Assembly: GCF_016827595.1 (NCBI RefSeq) | Contig: NZ_JAECMS010000001.1 | Span: 372,001 to 436,000 of the forward strand | Origin: Luteirhabdus pelagi | GTDB lineage: Bacteria > Bacteroidota > Bacteroidia > Flavobacteriales > Flavobacteriaceae | DNA: 64,000 nt | Reading direction: 5' to 3' | Shown: positions 1-8,625 of the stretch, piece after piece | Layout of the letters: every line of letters begins with the position of its first letter | How positions within the stretch are numbered: the stretch's first letter is position 1 | The notes under the pieces: generated by a model | Seen by the model: only the letters and a program-made list of their open reading frames with translations | Told to the model about the DNA's origin: nothing | Database searches by the model: none | Translations under genes and position numbers: made by a program

Positions 1-531
1 ACCCTTCAGAAAAACGGTACTTCGGAAAACTTGGTGAAGGAAACGAAGACGCTGTTTGAGAATACTCCTAGAGATGCTACTCCCTTCTTTTTTACAAGTC
101 CGTTGTTTGTTTTCTTGCTTATCGCTGTCTTTATCCTCTGGCGAACGTTTAACGATGCAAAACAAATAGGTCGTTGTAGAAGAATGGATGGTGGCTTGTT
201 TGCCATAACGGGGATTATCGGCATCATTCTTTTCCTATTGTGGTTTGCCACCGATCATTCTGCAACAGCCAATAACTACAACCTTTTATGGGCCTTCCCA
301 ATCAATATCGGTATTGCATGGGCGGTAAGCAGGCCCTATCCGAAAAAGTGGGTGCGACAATATGTGTTTTTCCTTGCTTTACTATTAGCGTTGCTCTGTA
401 TTCATTGGATAACAGGCGTGCAGGCCTTTCCAAAAGCATTGATTCCCTTTTTCTTGGCACTAGCAGTACGTTATATCTTTTTGCTTTGGTATTTAAAGAG
501 AAAACCACAATCGCCTACTATTGAAGGTTAG
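1..531 (+). CDS. C-terminal part of a DUF4105-like multi-pass membrane protein (cut by window edge)
   Basis: The reading frame is open from base 1 to a TAG stop at 529-531, so the start lies outside the window; 176 residues are visible. Four to five hydrophobic segments are seen (about residues 28-50, 64-83, 96-115, 120-140 and 146-164), separated by short basic loops. The arrangement, with a FATDHSATANNYNLLWAFP stretch after the second segment, is what I recall from the membrane tail of Bacteroidota DUF4105 proteins, whose N-terminal periplasmic domain is absent here. This match is from memory and the function is not established by what is visible. It converges on the sugar transferase gene with a single base between the two stop codons. 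Confidence 0.6.
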   Translation, partial: TLQKNGTSENLVKETKTLFENTPRDATPFFFTSPLFVFLLIAVFILWRTFNDAKQIGRCRRMDGGLFAITGIIGIILFLLWFATDHSATANNYNLLWAFPINIGIAWAVSRPYPKKWVRQYVFFLALLLALLCIHWITGVQAFPKALIPFFLALAVRYIFLLWYLKRKPQSPTIEG

Positions 532-532
532 G

Positions 533-1918
533 TTATTGACCTCTAAAGAAGATAATCGTACTCAAGGTTTTAATCACGATGCTGATATCAAGGAATAAGC
601 TACGCTTTTTGATGTAGTACAGATCGTATTGAAGTTTTACTAAGGCATCTTCCTGTGTCATTCCATATTTTGCATTTACCTGGGCCCAGCCCGTTACACC
701 AGGCTTCACCAAATGGCGGATTTCATAAAAGGGAATTTCCTTGGAAAGGTTTTCAACGAATATAGGGCGTTCGGGTCGTGGTCCGATGACGCTCATATCA
801 CCTTTAATCACATTGATAAACTGTGGAATTTCATCGAAACGGGAACGACGAAGAAAACGACCAAACTTGGTAACACGAACATCCTTTGCTTCGGCGTAGC
901 GTGCCCCATCCTTTTCGGCATCGCGCACCATACTTCGCAATTTATAAATATTGAAAACGTCACCATTTCTTCCTACTCTTTCCTGAGTATAAAAAAACGG
1001 ACCCCTATTTGCTACTAGGTTCCCTATGATGATGACAGGTGAAATGAGTAGTCCGAAGCTTAGCCCCAAAATTGAAAAAAACAGGTCCAATAATCGGTGG
1101 AAGAATAGATAGAGCTTATTTTGATTGCTTCGGCTAAACGGGAAATAGCGGTAAAAATCGTTGGATACATGTTGCACCGGAACTCGGCGGTTGATTTCTT
1201 CGTATACTTGCGTGTATTCCCGAATGTGAACCCCCTTTTCCAATAGTGAAATAAGCTGGTTGTTAAGGGGAATCGTGATGTCGCTGGTTTCAGATACCGC
1301 TACTACAATTTCGGATACGGTATATTCTGAAATGATATTTTCTAGGTCCTTTGCTTCAAACTGATCGATACCTTCTGGAGCATATTTTTCTTCACCTGTA
1401 TTCACAAAGCCAATTACCCGATAGTTGGGATCCGATTTTTGAAGCGAATCGACTACCCTTTCAATATCTTTTTCATTCCCTATCACCAATACTCGCTTAA
1501 AGAATCGGGGTGTCGCAATTAAGGAGATATAGGCATACCGCCAAATAAAGAGTGCGAGGTTCACACTTATGTAGAAGTATACAATCTGTAATCGATTGGG
1601 TGGTAATTCTGGCGTAAAGAATGGCGTTAATAAATAGAACAACACCGTAACCGAGGAGGTTAGGATAATATTCTGGACCACTGTTTCCAGCCGGCTAGCC
1701 TTCTGCAGGTTATAGAGCTCGAAGATGGTAGCAAAAACCGTGAGGTATAAGGCTAATACGATGGACCATACCCAGTGGGTAGAATTTATCTTGAAATAAT
1801 CGAAATTGAAAACCAGTCCAACCGCGTACAATAGTGCCAAAACACTGATTATGTCGAAGATACGCAGCAATACCTTCCGCTCGGATATATCGAAATGAAT
1901 ACTCGATTGTTGGGACAT
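533..1918 (-). CDS. WcaJ/WbaP-type undecaprenyl-phosphate sugar phosphotransferase (initiating enzyme)
   Basis: Polyisoprenyl-phosphate hexose-1-phosphate transferase, 461 aa. It would start repeat-unit synthesis by moving a sugar-1-phosphate from a UDP-sugar onto undecaprenyl phosphate at the inner membrane. Seen: four N-terminal membrane segments (about residues 16-130), a soluble Rossmann-like region (about 140-250), a further hydrophobic segment near 275-300, then the bacterial sugar transferase domain with RVGRNGDVFNIYKLRSM (about 320-336), GPRPERP (about 380) and KPGVTGWAQVNAKYG. Length fits the full family. It is the last gene of the long minus-strand polysaccharide operon. The sugar transferred cannot be read from the sequence. 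Confidence 0.93.
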   Translation of the reverse strand: MSQQSSIHFDISERKVLLRIFDIISVLALLYAVGLVFNFDYFKINSTHWVWSIVLALYLTVFATIFELYNLQKASRLETVVQNIILTSSVTVLFYLLTPFFTPELPPNRLQIVYFYISVNLALFIWRYAYISLIATPRFFKRVLVIGNEKDIERVVDSLQKSDPNYRVIGFVNTGEEKYAPEGIDQFEAKDLENIISEYTVSEIVVAVSETSDITIPLNNQLISLLEKGVHIREYTQVYEEINRRVPVQHVSNDFYRYFPFSRSNQNKLYLFFHRLLDLFFSILGLSFGLLISPVIIIGNLVANRGPFFYTQERVGRNGDVFNIYKLRSMVRDAEKDGARYAEAKDVRVTKFGRFLRRSRFDEIPQFINVIKGDMSVIGPRPERPIFVENLSKEIPFYEIRHLVKPGVTGWAQVNAKYGMTQEDALVKLQYDLYYIKKRSLFLDISIVIKTLSTIIFFRGQ

Positions 1919-1951
1919 GGGGAGGTTTTAAGCTGCTAAATTTAGAAAATT

Positions 1952-2968
1952 TTAACTGTTTAGCACCATATTCCATTTTTCTTTTACCGCATGCCATGAA
2001 AATTGCTCTGCCTTTTTTCGTGCCTTTAGCATCATTTCGCGAGTATCAGTAGGATTCGCCACTAGGGTTTCAAGGGTGGTTACCAAAACCTCGACGTTAT
2101 TTGGAGGAACTAAAAGTCCGTCAACGCCATCTTCAACAAGAAAAGGTATACCCCCTACATTAGTAGATACAATGGGAAGTCCCAGAGCCATGGCTTCAAT
2201 AACACTTAATGGTGTATTATCGACATTTGTAGTATTTAAAAAGATATGGAACTCTTTTGCTAATTCAGTCCATTCGGTTCTATCCAAAGCTCCTGTAAAG
2301 GTTACGGGAAGCGCATATTGCTCTACATAATCTTTACAAACATCCATCGATGCATCCTTTTCTGGACCTACCATTGTTAGTTCCGTTCGAATATTCTTAT
2401 CATTTAATAGCTGTGCAGCCTTTATCGCCAACATGGGATTATATAATTCGGCAAAGGCGCGTACCCATAGAATCTTTAAGGGTTCAGAGATCGTTCTGTT
2501 TTTAAACGGAAATGCCGAAATGTCTAATGAATTCGGGATGTAGGTTATGTTGGAAAATCCAAATTCCTCAAATGCATTTTTTAAGAATTGGGAGGGAGCA
2601 ATATTTTGGTGTGCATTACCAAACAATTTTCTACAAGTGTCGGGGTTCTGTGCCAGTCGCTTCGGCAAGTTGCCGCCATGAAGAATAGGAATATATGGTA
2701 GATTGAAGTATCGGCAAAGTCGGCCTACCCAAACGGCATACGTAAAATTTAAAGTGCTATAGGTGTCTATCAGAACCACATCAACCTTGTTGCGTTTTCG
2801 AACAACGGTATATACCATATGCATTAAACGAAAAAGTTTGTTCGAAATGCTGGAAACCTTAATAACGGAAAACCCTTCCTGTTGCAGCAACTCAGACAGG
2901 GTATCGATGGTCGTCGGATTCTGACGCTCATGTTTACGCTTGTTTCCTACGTAGAGAATTCTTCGCAT
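1952..2968 (-). CDS. GT4-family glycosyltransferase
   Basis: Retaining GT-B glycosyltransferase of 338 aa, a usual length for GT4. The N-terminal acceptor-side domain contains the LHGGN motif near residue 98. The C-terminal nucleotide-sugar domain has the glycosyl transferase group 1 signature, with PLSVIEAMALGLPIVS (the two-Glu ExxxxxxxE element, about residues 258-273) followed by VGGIPFLVEDGVDGLLV. The gene overlaps the upstream O-antigen polymerase-like gene by 35 bp, the longest overlap in this stretch. It probably adds one sugar of the repeat unit on the cytoplasmic face; donor and acceptor are unknown. Confidence 0.9.
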   Translation of the reverse strand: MRRILYVGNKRKHERQNPTTIDTLSELLQQEGFSVIKVSSISNKLFRLMHMVYTVVRKRNKVDVVLIDTYSTLNFTYAVWVGRLCRYFNLPYIPILHGGNLPKRLAQNPDTCRKLFGNAHQNIAPSQFLKNAFEEFGFSNITYIPNSLDISAFPFKNRTISEPLKILWVRAFAELYNPMLAIKAAQLLNDKNIRTELTMVGPEKDASMDVCKDYVEQYALPVTFTGALDRTEWTELAKEFHIFLNTTNVDNTPLSVIEAMALGLPIVSTNVGGIPFLVEDGVDGLLVPPNNVEVLVTTLETLVANPTDTREMMLKARKKAEQFSWHAVKEKWNMVLNS

Positions 2969-4301
2969 TCGGTTTTACTACTGCAATTAATATTAGTCCA
3001 TACATAAAAGCAGGTGCTGCCAATCGCATAGAGGAGTGGTTGATGGTAAGGAACCAAAATACATAAAAGGAGAAGAAATATAAATTGCTTCTATTTCGCA
3101 GGCGAAAAGCCAACGGTGATATCATAAGTATGCCAAGGGCACCGATTCCAAATATACCGTGTTCAGAGAGTATCCTACTTACCTCATTATGACTAGCGGC
3201 ATACTCGCCAAGTCGTTCGAGTCGGAACTCTTTTGCTTTTCCGATACCTATTCCTGTAATTGGGTTGTCGAAAAAGGCTTGTAATTCGGTTTGTAACAGT
3301 TCTGTCCTACCAGTTGTTATATCTTGTTCCTCTCTACCGGCAGCATCCTGATTGGCATATCGTTTATCGATCAGTCCCATAGTAGCCACAGATGAGACTA
3401 TCCAAGTAAGCAACATCAATACAGCAACAAAGGCCACTTTTGGAACAAAGGCGCTGCGTTCCCTTCTTCCTGACTTATAGAAATAAACTACCAGAAAGAT
3501 TAATGCACAAGCAAGGGCAGTAATAACTCCTCCCCTTGAGAAAGTTATGATGGCTCGGTATCCTATATAGCCCAACAGACTTAAATCTATAATATTCACA
3601 AGTCTGTTTTTAATTAGAAAGAATCGGGAAAACAAGATAAACATTCCAAGTCCTAGAATTGTAGCTACTTGGTTTGGTCCAAATCCTCCTGAGGTAGCAA
3701 AATTGGACTCTGTATTGGTCAAGATATTTTTTAAATCGGGAGTATACAGATAAAGATAGGTAGCAGTCGTTACAATAGGCAATAAAATTGCTAGTAAAAT
3801 TCCCTGAAGTCTTGCCGCAGGCATTTTTCGGCCGTAGCAATACAACGCTGCAATACCCAAGCAAATAGGACCGCTTAAATTGAACCCAATTGCGTTGGCA
3901 ACATTTGTCCCATAATTAAGGTTCATAGCAGAGAATAAGATTCCGGGCACCAAGAACAAAAGATAAAAAGCATAGGGCCAGGATTGGCGCTTAAATCCTT
4001 TGAAAAACATCCCTATCGTCATAAATAGTATTACCGCATACTTTGCAAACTCATAGGTTAGGGCTCCGCCCGTCATTCGGGAAAATACTTCGTATCCCAT
4101 AATATACCCAGCTGCCAATAACACTTCATCTTTCTTATTACCTGAACTAAAAACACGATACAGGAAGTACAGAAATATTCCAATAAAAAGAAATTTGGAG
4201 GCGAATTCCGCCAAATAGACCAAAACCCCCATTCCAATATGCAATAACAGCAATTGGATATAGGTTATCTTGGTAATTGGATTTCTTTTAAGCTTCACCA
4301 T
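2934..4301 (-). CDS. O-antigen polymerase/ligase-like (Wzy/WaaL superfamily) membrane protein
   Basis: Integral membrane protein of 455 aa with about eleven hydrophobic segments and a large hydrophilic loop between about residues 320 and 385. In that loop lies the family-like stretch TGIGIGKAKEFRLERLGEY followed by SHNEVSRILSEHGIFGIG, matching the HN...E.G pattern of the PF04932 Wzy/WaaL group. Members either polymerise repeat units or ligate finished polymer to lipid A core in the periplasm. Sequence alone does not separate these roles. Because the locus has an ABC exporter and no Wzx, a ligase role is as likely as a polymerase role. It overlaps both neighbours (14 bp upstream, 35 bp downstream). 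Confidence 0.85.
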   Translation of the reverse strand: MVKLKRNPITKITYIQLLLLHIGMGVLVYLAEFASKFLFIGIFLYFLYRVFSSGNKKDEVLLAAGYIMGYEVFSRMTGGALTYEFAKYAVILFMTIGMFFKGFKRQSWPYAFYLLFLVPGILFSAMNLNYGTNVANAIGFNLSGPICLGIAALYCYGRKMPAARLQGILLAILLPIVTTATYLYLYTPDLKNILTNTESNFATSGGFGPNQVATILGLGMFILFSRFFLIKNRLVNIIDLSLLGYIGYRAIITFSRGGVITALACALIFLVVYFYKSGRRERSAFVPKVAFVAVLMLLTWIVSSVATMGLIDKRYANQDAAGREEQDITTGRTELLQTELQAFFDNPITGIGIGKAKEFRLERLGEYAASHNEVSRILSEHGIFGIGALGILMISPLAFRLRNRSNLYFFSFYVFWFLTINHSSMRLAAPAFMYGLILIAVVKPNAKNSLRRKQA

Positions 4302-5355
4302 ACGCTTTCATCAATTGGGGTAATATTCCTGGGAAAGTATAGGTATTTACTACCTTTTCATGAAATTGGTTCGCATAATGCTTTCGTTTTTCATCATCTT
4401 CCAGCAATTCGATTAGCGATGCCGATAGCGATGTACTATCATTAGGCGGAACGATGATTCCGTCGACACCAACAACTATTTTACATTCCCCAACATTCGT
4501 GCAAACCACCGCTAAGCCAGCAATACCATATTCCAAAAGTGCCACCGGCAATCCTTCGGAAGAAGAAGACAATACACCTATATCGGCCTGTTTCAATAGT
4601 TCTAGAACGTTCAGTTGTGGACCGTGTAAATGTACATTTTCGATGGCATTATCTACGATAAACGCTTTGATTTGTTCTGAATACGCCTCGTCTACTTCTT
4701 TTCCTATTAGATGGAGCGTGGCTTCAGGAAAACGATGTAGCACCCTTTGAAATGCCCGTAGCAACGTTAGGTGATCCTTTTGCTTCCGAAAATTAGCAAG
4801 ACAAACTAGTCGAAGCCCTTTCTTCCCTGGAAGTTTCAAATCTGAAGAATCTTTTCCACCGTCACTATTAACGAAATTCGAAAGCATATAAACCTTCGTA
4901 CATTTCAGGTTTTCTTCAGCCCATTTTTTTAGAGTAGTATTGACGGAAATGATAGTATTGAAATAGCGAGAGCATTTCTTCAACATAAAGAATTTTCGAG
5001 CAGCAAGGTGTTCACTTTCACCATAATGGTCGTGCCAAACCAAGTGTAGCTTAGGATAACGAATTTTGATTAAGGTCGCTAGAAAAAAACTAGAAGAGTG
5101 TGCGTGAAGCACTGTAATTTTGTGATCTTTCACAAACCGAGATAGTGTTCGGAAAGCTTTTATATCCAACGTACTGGTCTTCTCCAAAAATAAATAAGGT
5201 ACGTTTTCTCGGATGGTTCCTTTCAGCAGTCCTTCTTTTCGTGTACTACAGATAAACGATGCCTCTACCCTATCTGCCAATGCATTTGCAAAGGAAACGG
5301 CCATTCGCTCGGCCCCACCGGGGGAAAGGGAATCGATAAGCTGTAGTACCCTCAT
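4288..5355 (-). CDS. GT4-family glycosyltransferase
   Basis: GT-B retaining glycosyltransferase, 355 aa. Seen: N-terminal SLSPGGAERMAVSFANAL motif typical of group 1 transferases, HAHSSSFFLATL, and a C-terminal donor site with SSSEGLPVALLEYGIAGLAVV (Glu pair) and GIIVPPND. It sits directly after the next glycosyltransferase gene with no intergenic base, so the two are almost certainly co-transcribed. Likely a cytoplasmic transferase for the surface glycan repeat unit. Its sugar specificity cannot be deduced. Confidence 0.9.
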   Translation of the reverse strand: MRVLQLIDSLSPGGAERMAVSFANALADRVEASFICSTRKEGLLKGTIRENVPYLFLEKTSTLDIKAFRTLSRFVKDHKITVLHAHSSSFFLATLIKIRYPKLHLVWHDHYGESEHLAARKFFMLKKCSRYFNTIISVNTTLKKWAEENLKCTKVYMLSNFVNSDGGKDSSDLKLPGKKGLRLVCLANFRKQKDHLTLLRAFQRVLHRFPEATLHLIGKEVDEAYSEQIKAFIVDNAIENVHLHGPQLNVLELLKQADIGVLSSSSEGLPVALLEYGIAGLAVVCTNVGECKIVVGVDGIIVPPNDSTSLSASLIELLEDDEKRKHYANQFHEKVVNTYTFPGILPQLMKAYGEA

Positions 5356-6471
5356 TTATAACAATTTTTGAATTTCCTTTTCAAAACGATTCAATGTATA
5401 GTATTGCGACCATTCCTTTGCAGCCAAAGACTTTGATCGGAGGTCTTCGGGTGTTTTCAAAACTGCAGCAATCCGATCAGTATCCGTTTTCAAAGATAAG
5501 GACAGTAATATTCCTCTATTTTCGTTATCTAACATCCATGGGACACAGGAAATTGGCGTTGCTATGGGAACCAATCCAAAAAACATCGCTTCTGCGATTA
5601 CCTTCGGCCATCCTTCCGACTGGGACGGCAGCATCAGAAAATGACTTTCCTTATATGCTTTTTCTATCATAGCAGCAGATTGATTTCCGTGAAAGGACAC
5701 CAAATCTGTTAGCCCATTTGCACTTGAATACTGCTCTAGAACATTTCGCTTTACTCCGTCACCATAAACATCCAAGGATACTGCGATTCCTTTTTTGTAA
5801 AGTGCTTCAATTAATTTCAGTGCATACATCGGTCTTTTTCCAGGGGATAATGTTCCGACAAATAGAAATCGCCATGGTGGGAAAAAGTTTTTTTCTTCAA
5901 TTTCTTCTTTTTTATCCTCCTTATACGTCGCTGTAAAGAAAGGTAGAATATTTTTTGATTGAGCAGGCCATTCGCCGTATACCAGCACATTCATATTTTT
6001 TGTTAGAAAACTATTTCCCAAAATCCATTTCTGTAATCGATAGCTCAGTGGCTGCTTTGCATTTGGATCCCAGTTACCCGCGTACTTAACGGTTTTTGGT
6101 TTTCCAGGAAAAAATAATTGAACAATACACCCTAGCAAACCAATATTTCCTGGACATCGTAAATGAATATGGTCAGCATTACGACAGGCTTTCAAAATTC
6201 GAAAAAATACTAACGGGATGACAAAAAGAGCCCGAATTGCCTGTCCTAAGGTTACAAATGAGAACGCCGGCACCTTTTTCCATATGATATCTTTCATGGT
6301 ATAGGGACTCTCTATAACTGATGGTACATCCGAATTTGAATCAGGCGCTACCAATAATACCGAAGAAACATGCCTTCCCCAGATATTCATTTCACGAACA
6401 TAAGGAGCGTAGGCATATATACATTCTTCCTTTAATGTATGGGGAACATGTGTAATGACGGCAAATTTCAC
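5356..6471 (-). CDS. GT4-like glycosyltransferase
   Basis: Protein of 371 aa with a recognisable GT-B C-terminal half: LFVGTLSPGKRPMYALKLIEAL, LDVYGDGVKRNVLEQY and SEGWPKVIAEAMFFGLVPIAT, which carries the paired Glu of GT4 enzymes. The N-terminal half is less conserved but has HLRCPGNIGLLG in the expected acceptor domain position. It overlaps the upstream transferase gene by 4 bp (ATGA type). Placed within a run of glycosyltransferases, so a repeat-unit transferase is the best reading. The exact linkage is unknown. Confidence 0.87.
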   Translation of the reverse strand: MKFAVITHVPHTLKEECIYAYAPYVREMNIWGRHVSSVLLVAPDSNSDVPSVIESPYTMKDIIWKKVPAFSFVTLGQAIRALFVIPLVFFRILKACRNADHIHLRCPGNIGLLGCIVQLFFPGKPKTVKYAGNWDPNAKQPLSYRLQKWILGNSFLTKNMNVLVYGEWPAQSKNILPFFTATYKEDKKEEIEEKNFFPPWRFLFVGTLSPGKRPMYALKLIEALYKKGIAVSLDVYGDGVKRNVLEQYSSANGLTDLVSFHGNQSAAMIEKAYKESHFLMLPSQSEGWPKVIAEAMFFGLVPIATPISCVPWMLDNENRGILLSLSLKTDTDRIAAVLKTPEDLRSKSLAAKEWSQYYTLNRFEKEIQKLL

Positions 6472-7607
6472 AACAACGAATTATAAAAAACGATATTTTG
6501 CTCCAAAATAGAATCCTTTTCGTATTTCTTCAAGACTTCTTTGCGTCCAGCCTTCGCCATAGTTTCAGCTTCTTCTGGATGTTGAATGATAAACGTAATC
6601 TTCTCGGCTATATCCTTTGGATTATATACATCACATAATAATCCGGTTTCGCCATGATTGATGGTTTCAGGACCAGGGCCATATTCTGAAAAAATAACAG
6701 GTTTTTCCAACAGCATTGCCTCCAAGGTAACGAGACCTTGTGTTTCCATATGGGAAGGAAACACGCAAAGCGATGCTTCGGCATAATGTCGATTTAATTC
6801 TTCTCTCGGAACAGCACCGTGGAAAGTCACGTTTTCAAAATAGGAAGTATCATACGATTTTTGAAGGTTCTCAATGTATGAACTACCGTCGGGGTAGTAC
6901 CAATCGCGTCCATAGAGATCCAGTTTCTTATCTGGGTATTTTGTTCGCACCAATTTAAAGGCTTCAATTAGCTGTCGTACCCCCTTCTTCTCGCAAACCG
7001 TTCCCGCAAAAAGAATATGATCCGATTTTACCGCAACGTCCGGAATGGAGATATCTGTTTCTATTGGATAATTAATAATCTCTAACGGCTTGTTATTGTA
7101 CGATAGGTACTTAGCAGTATGCGATTTAACATATTGTGATACCGCTATAAAGCCATCGGCTCTTTTAAAACTTCGTTTTTCCAATTTCCCTTTACGCCAA
7201 TTGACACCTCTATTTTCCGATTCGGCAAAGAAATGGTGCCCGCCATGCATTCGGATCACCTTTTTTGCCGGATGCTTTTTTGAAATGATGCCTAATCCCA
7301 ATTCGGCCGATTCGATAATATCGATTGGATGTTCTTTGTGAAGCGCTCGTAACCTTTTGTTTAGTTGCACACTGTTATAAAGAAAATTGGGGAGTCTAGA
7401 CTCGTTTCTTGAAAGTCTGATTAGTTTCACCCCTTGATCATCCAACTGTACTTCTTCTCTTTTGTCCCCCACTCCCAATATCGTAATGCGATGATCCTCT
7501 GCTGCCATAGCCCTTCCGAACGTCTGTAAAAACGTTCCTACGCCACCTGAAGCCCATAATGGATATTCATGCGATAGAAAAACGATATTCAATTTCTTAT
7601 TTTTCAT
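6468..7607 (-). CDS. GT4-family glycosyltransferase
   Basis: GT-B glycosyltransferase of 379 aa. The start region has the classic glycine-rich loop in HEYPLWASGGVGTFLQTFG (about residues 13-31). RMHGGHHFF lies near residue 120. The donor-binding half shows ILFAGTVCEKKGVRQLIEAF, LDLYGRDWYYPDGSSY and METQGLVTLEAMLLEKPVIFS, with PGPETINHGETGLL after it. The length is normal for the family. It overlaps the exostosin-like gene by 11 bp. It is one of five GT4-type enzymes in the locus. Confidence 0.91.
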   Translation of the reverse strand: MKNKKLNIVFLSHEYPLWASGGVGTFLQTFGRAMAAEDHRITILGVGDKREEVQLDDQGVKLIRLSRNESRLPNFLYNSVQLNKRLRALHKEHPIDIIESAELGLGIISKKHPAKKVIRMHGGHHFFAESENRGVNWRKGKLEKRSFKRADGFIAVSQYVKSHTAKYLSYNNKPLEIINYPIETDISIPDVAVKSDHILFAGTVCEKKGVRQLIEAFKLVRTKYPDKKLDLYGRDWYYPDGSSYIENLQKSYDTSYFENVTFHGAVPREELNRHYAEASLCVFPSHMETQGLVTLEAMLLEKPVIFSEYGPGPETINHGETGLLCDVYNPKDIAEKITFIIQHPEEAETMAKAGRKEVLKKYEKDSILEQNIVFYNSLL

Positions 7608-8625
7608 GCTCTAGGGTTTTAGACAAGGCGATACAATACGATTCTTTTTGAAAGTATTCTAACCAAATATTTCTATTCGCTCGCTGAAGTGAGACACAAG
7701 CCTCTTCGCTTAGCGAATCATGAAATTCAGTAATCTCTTTGGGTAAGCTTTTCAGGTTTTTTTCATCGACCGAAACAATATGCTTCGACCATTCTATCTG
7801 CTTTGGAAACGGTAGTCTACAATCGGTATTTAGCAGCACCGGAATTCTTCCCATCGCCAAGGTCTCGAAAAAGCGTACCGAAAAATTCCCGGTACCGCGC
7901 ATGCAAAAGGTATAGAGGTTCCGCTGCATGTTTTCATAGAATTCTCGCTCTGTTCTCTTTCGCTCTGCTTCATCGTCGGCGCCTGCTCTATAGTTATCCC
8001 GATGAATAAAATCTGTTTGTATTCCCTCCGCCTTTTCCAAAAAGGAAAGATACTGAAAACGTTTTCGGCTAGATGGATAAAACCGCTGGATATCGGTCGC
8101 ATCCTTGCCAAGTCTTCTCCGTACGTTTAATTTTTGATGCACTAACCATTCCCGAACCATTTTGCCTACCGTTCCATTAGAATGACCTACAAAACCAAGG
8201 GTAGGTATCGAAGATTTTTCCAATGATGAAAATTGAAGAACGGACCTATTGTGAGGATCGGAAAAAAATGGCGACATGATGAAGGTGGAATCCGAAAGTT
8301 TACTTTCAAAGCCTCCTAATCGGACTGTGATTACATTAGGATGTTTGGAGGTATGTCCATAATCGCCTCCCGTAAAAATCAAGACCTTCTTATTCAATCT
8401 TCTACATTCAACAATAAAACTGTCGACCTTAGAACCATATCCATTTTCTAGCAAGAATTGGATGTTCAGTGAGACAATCCCAAAATCGGCCTCTTCCAAT
8501 CGATCTACAAACTTGTAATATTCTTGTAATGAAGTATTTTCTTGCTCCCATATTTCAAGAATGGGAAATGTATGATAGCTCGGTGCTTTTGGCCAAAGTT
8601 TGGATATGTAGTACAGCGATATCAT
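7597..8625 (-). CDS. Exostosin-like (GT47-type) glycosyltransferase
   Basis: Protein of 342 aa. Its C-terminal third contains YTFCMRGTGNFSVRFFETLA followed by MGRIPVLLNTDCRLPF, which strongly resembles the conserved donor-binding region of exostosin/GT47 proteins (R.GxG..S.R..E....G.IPV......PF). The N-terminal region is variable, as usual in this family. Known exostosins polymerise heparan sulfate or build plant wall glycans; bacterial members occur in polysaccharide loci and few are characterised. Overlaps the upstream gene by 4 bp and the downstream one by 11 bp. I am confident of the family; the acceptor and donor are not known. Confidence 0.78.
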   Translation of the reverse strand: MISLYYISKLWPKAPSYHTFPILEIWEQENTSLQEYYKFVDRLEEADFGIVSLNIQFLLENGYGSKVDSFIVECRRLNKKVLIFTGGDYGHTSKHPNVITVRLGGFESKLSDSTFIMSPFFSDPHNRSVLQFSSLEKSSIPTLGFVGHSNGTVGKMVREWLVHQKLNVRRRLGKDATDIQRFYPSSRKRFQYLSFLEKAEGIQTDFIHRDNYRAGADDEAERKRTEREFYENMQRNLYTFCMRGTGNFSVRFFETLAMGRIPVLLNTDCRLPFPKQIEWSKHIVSVDEKNLKSLPKEITEFHDSLSEEACVSLQRANRNIWLEYFQKESYCIALSKTLEHEK

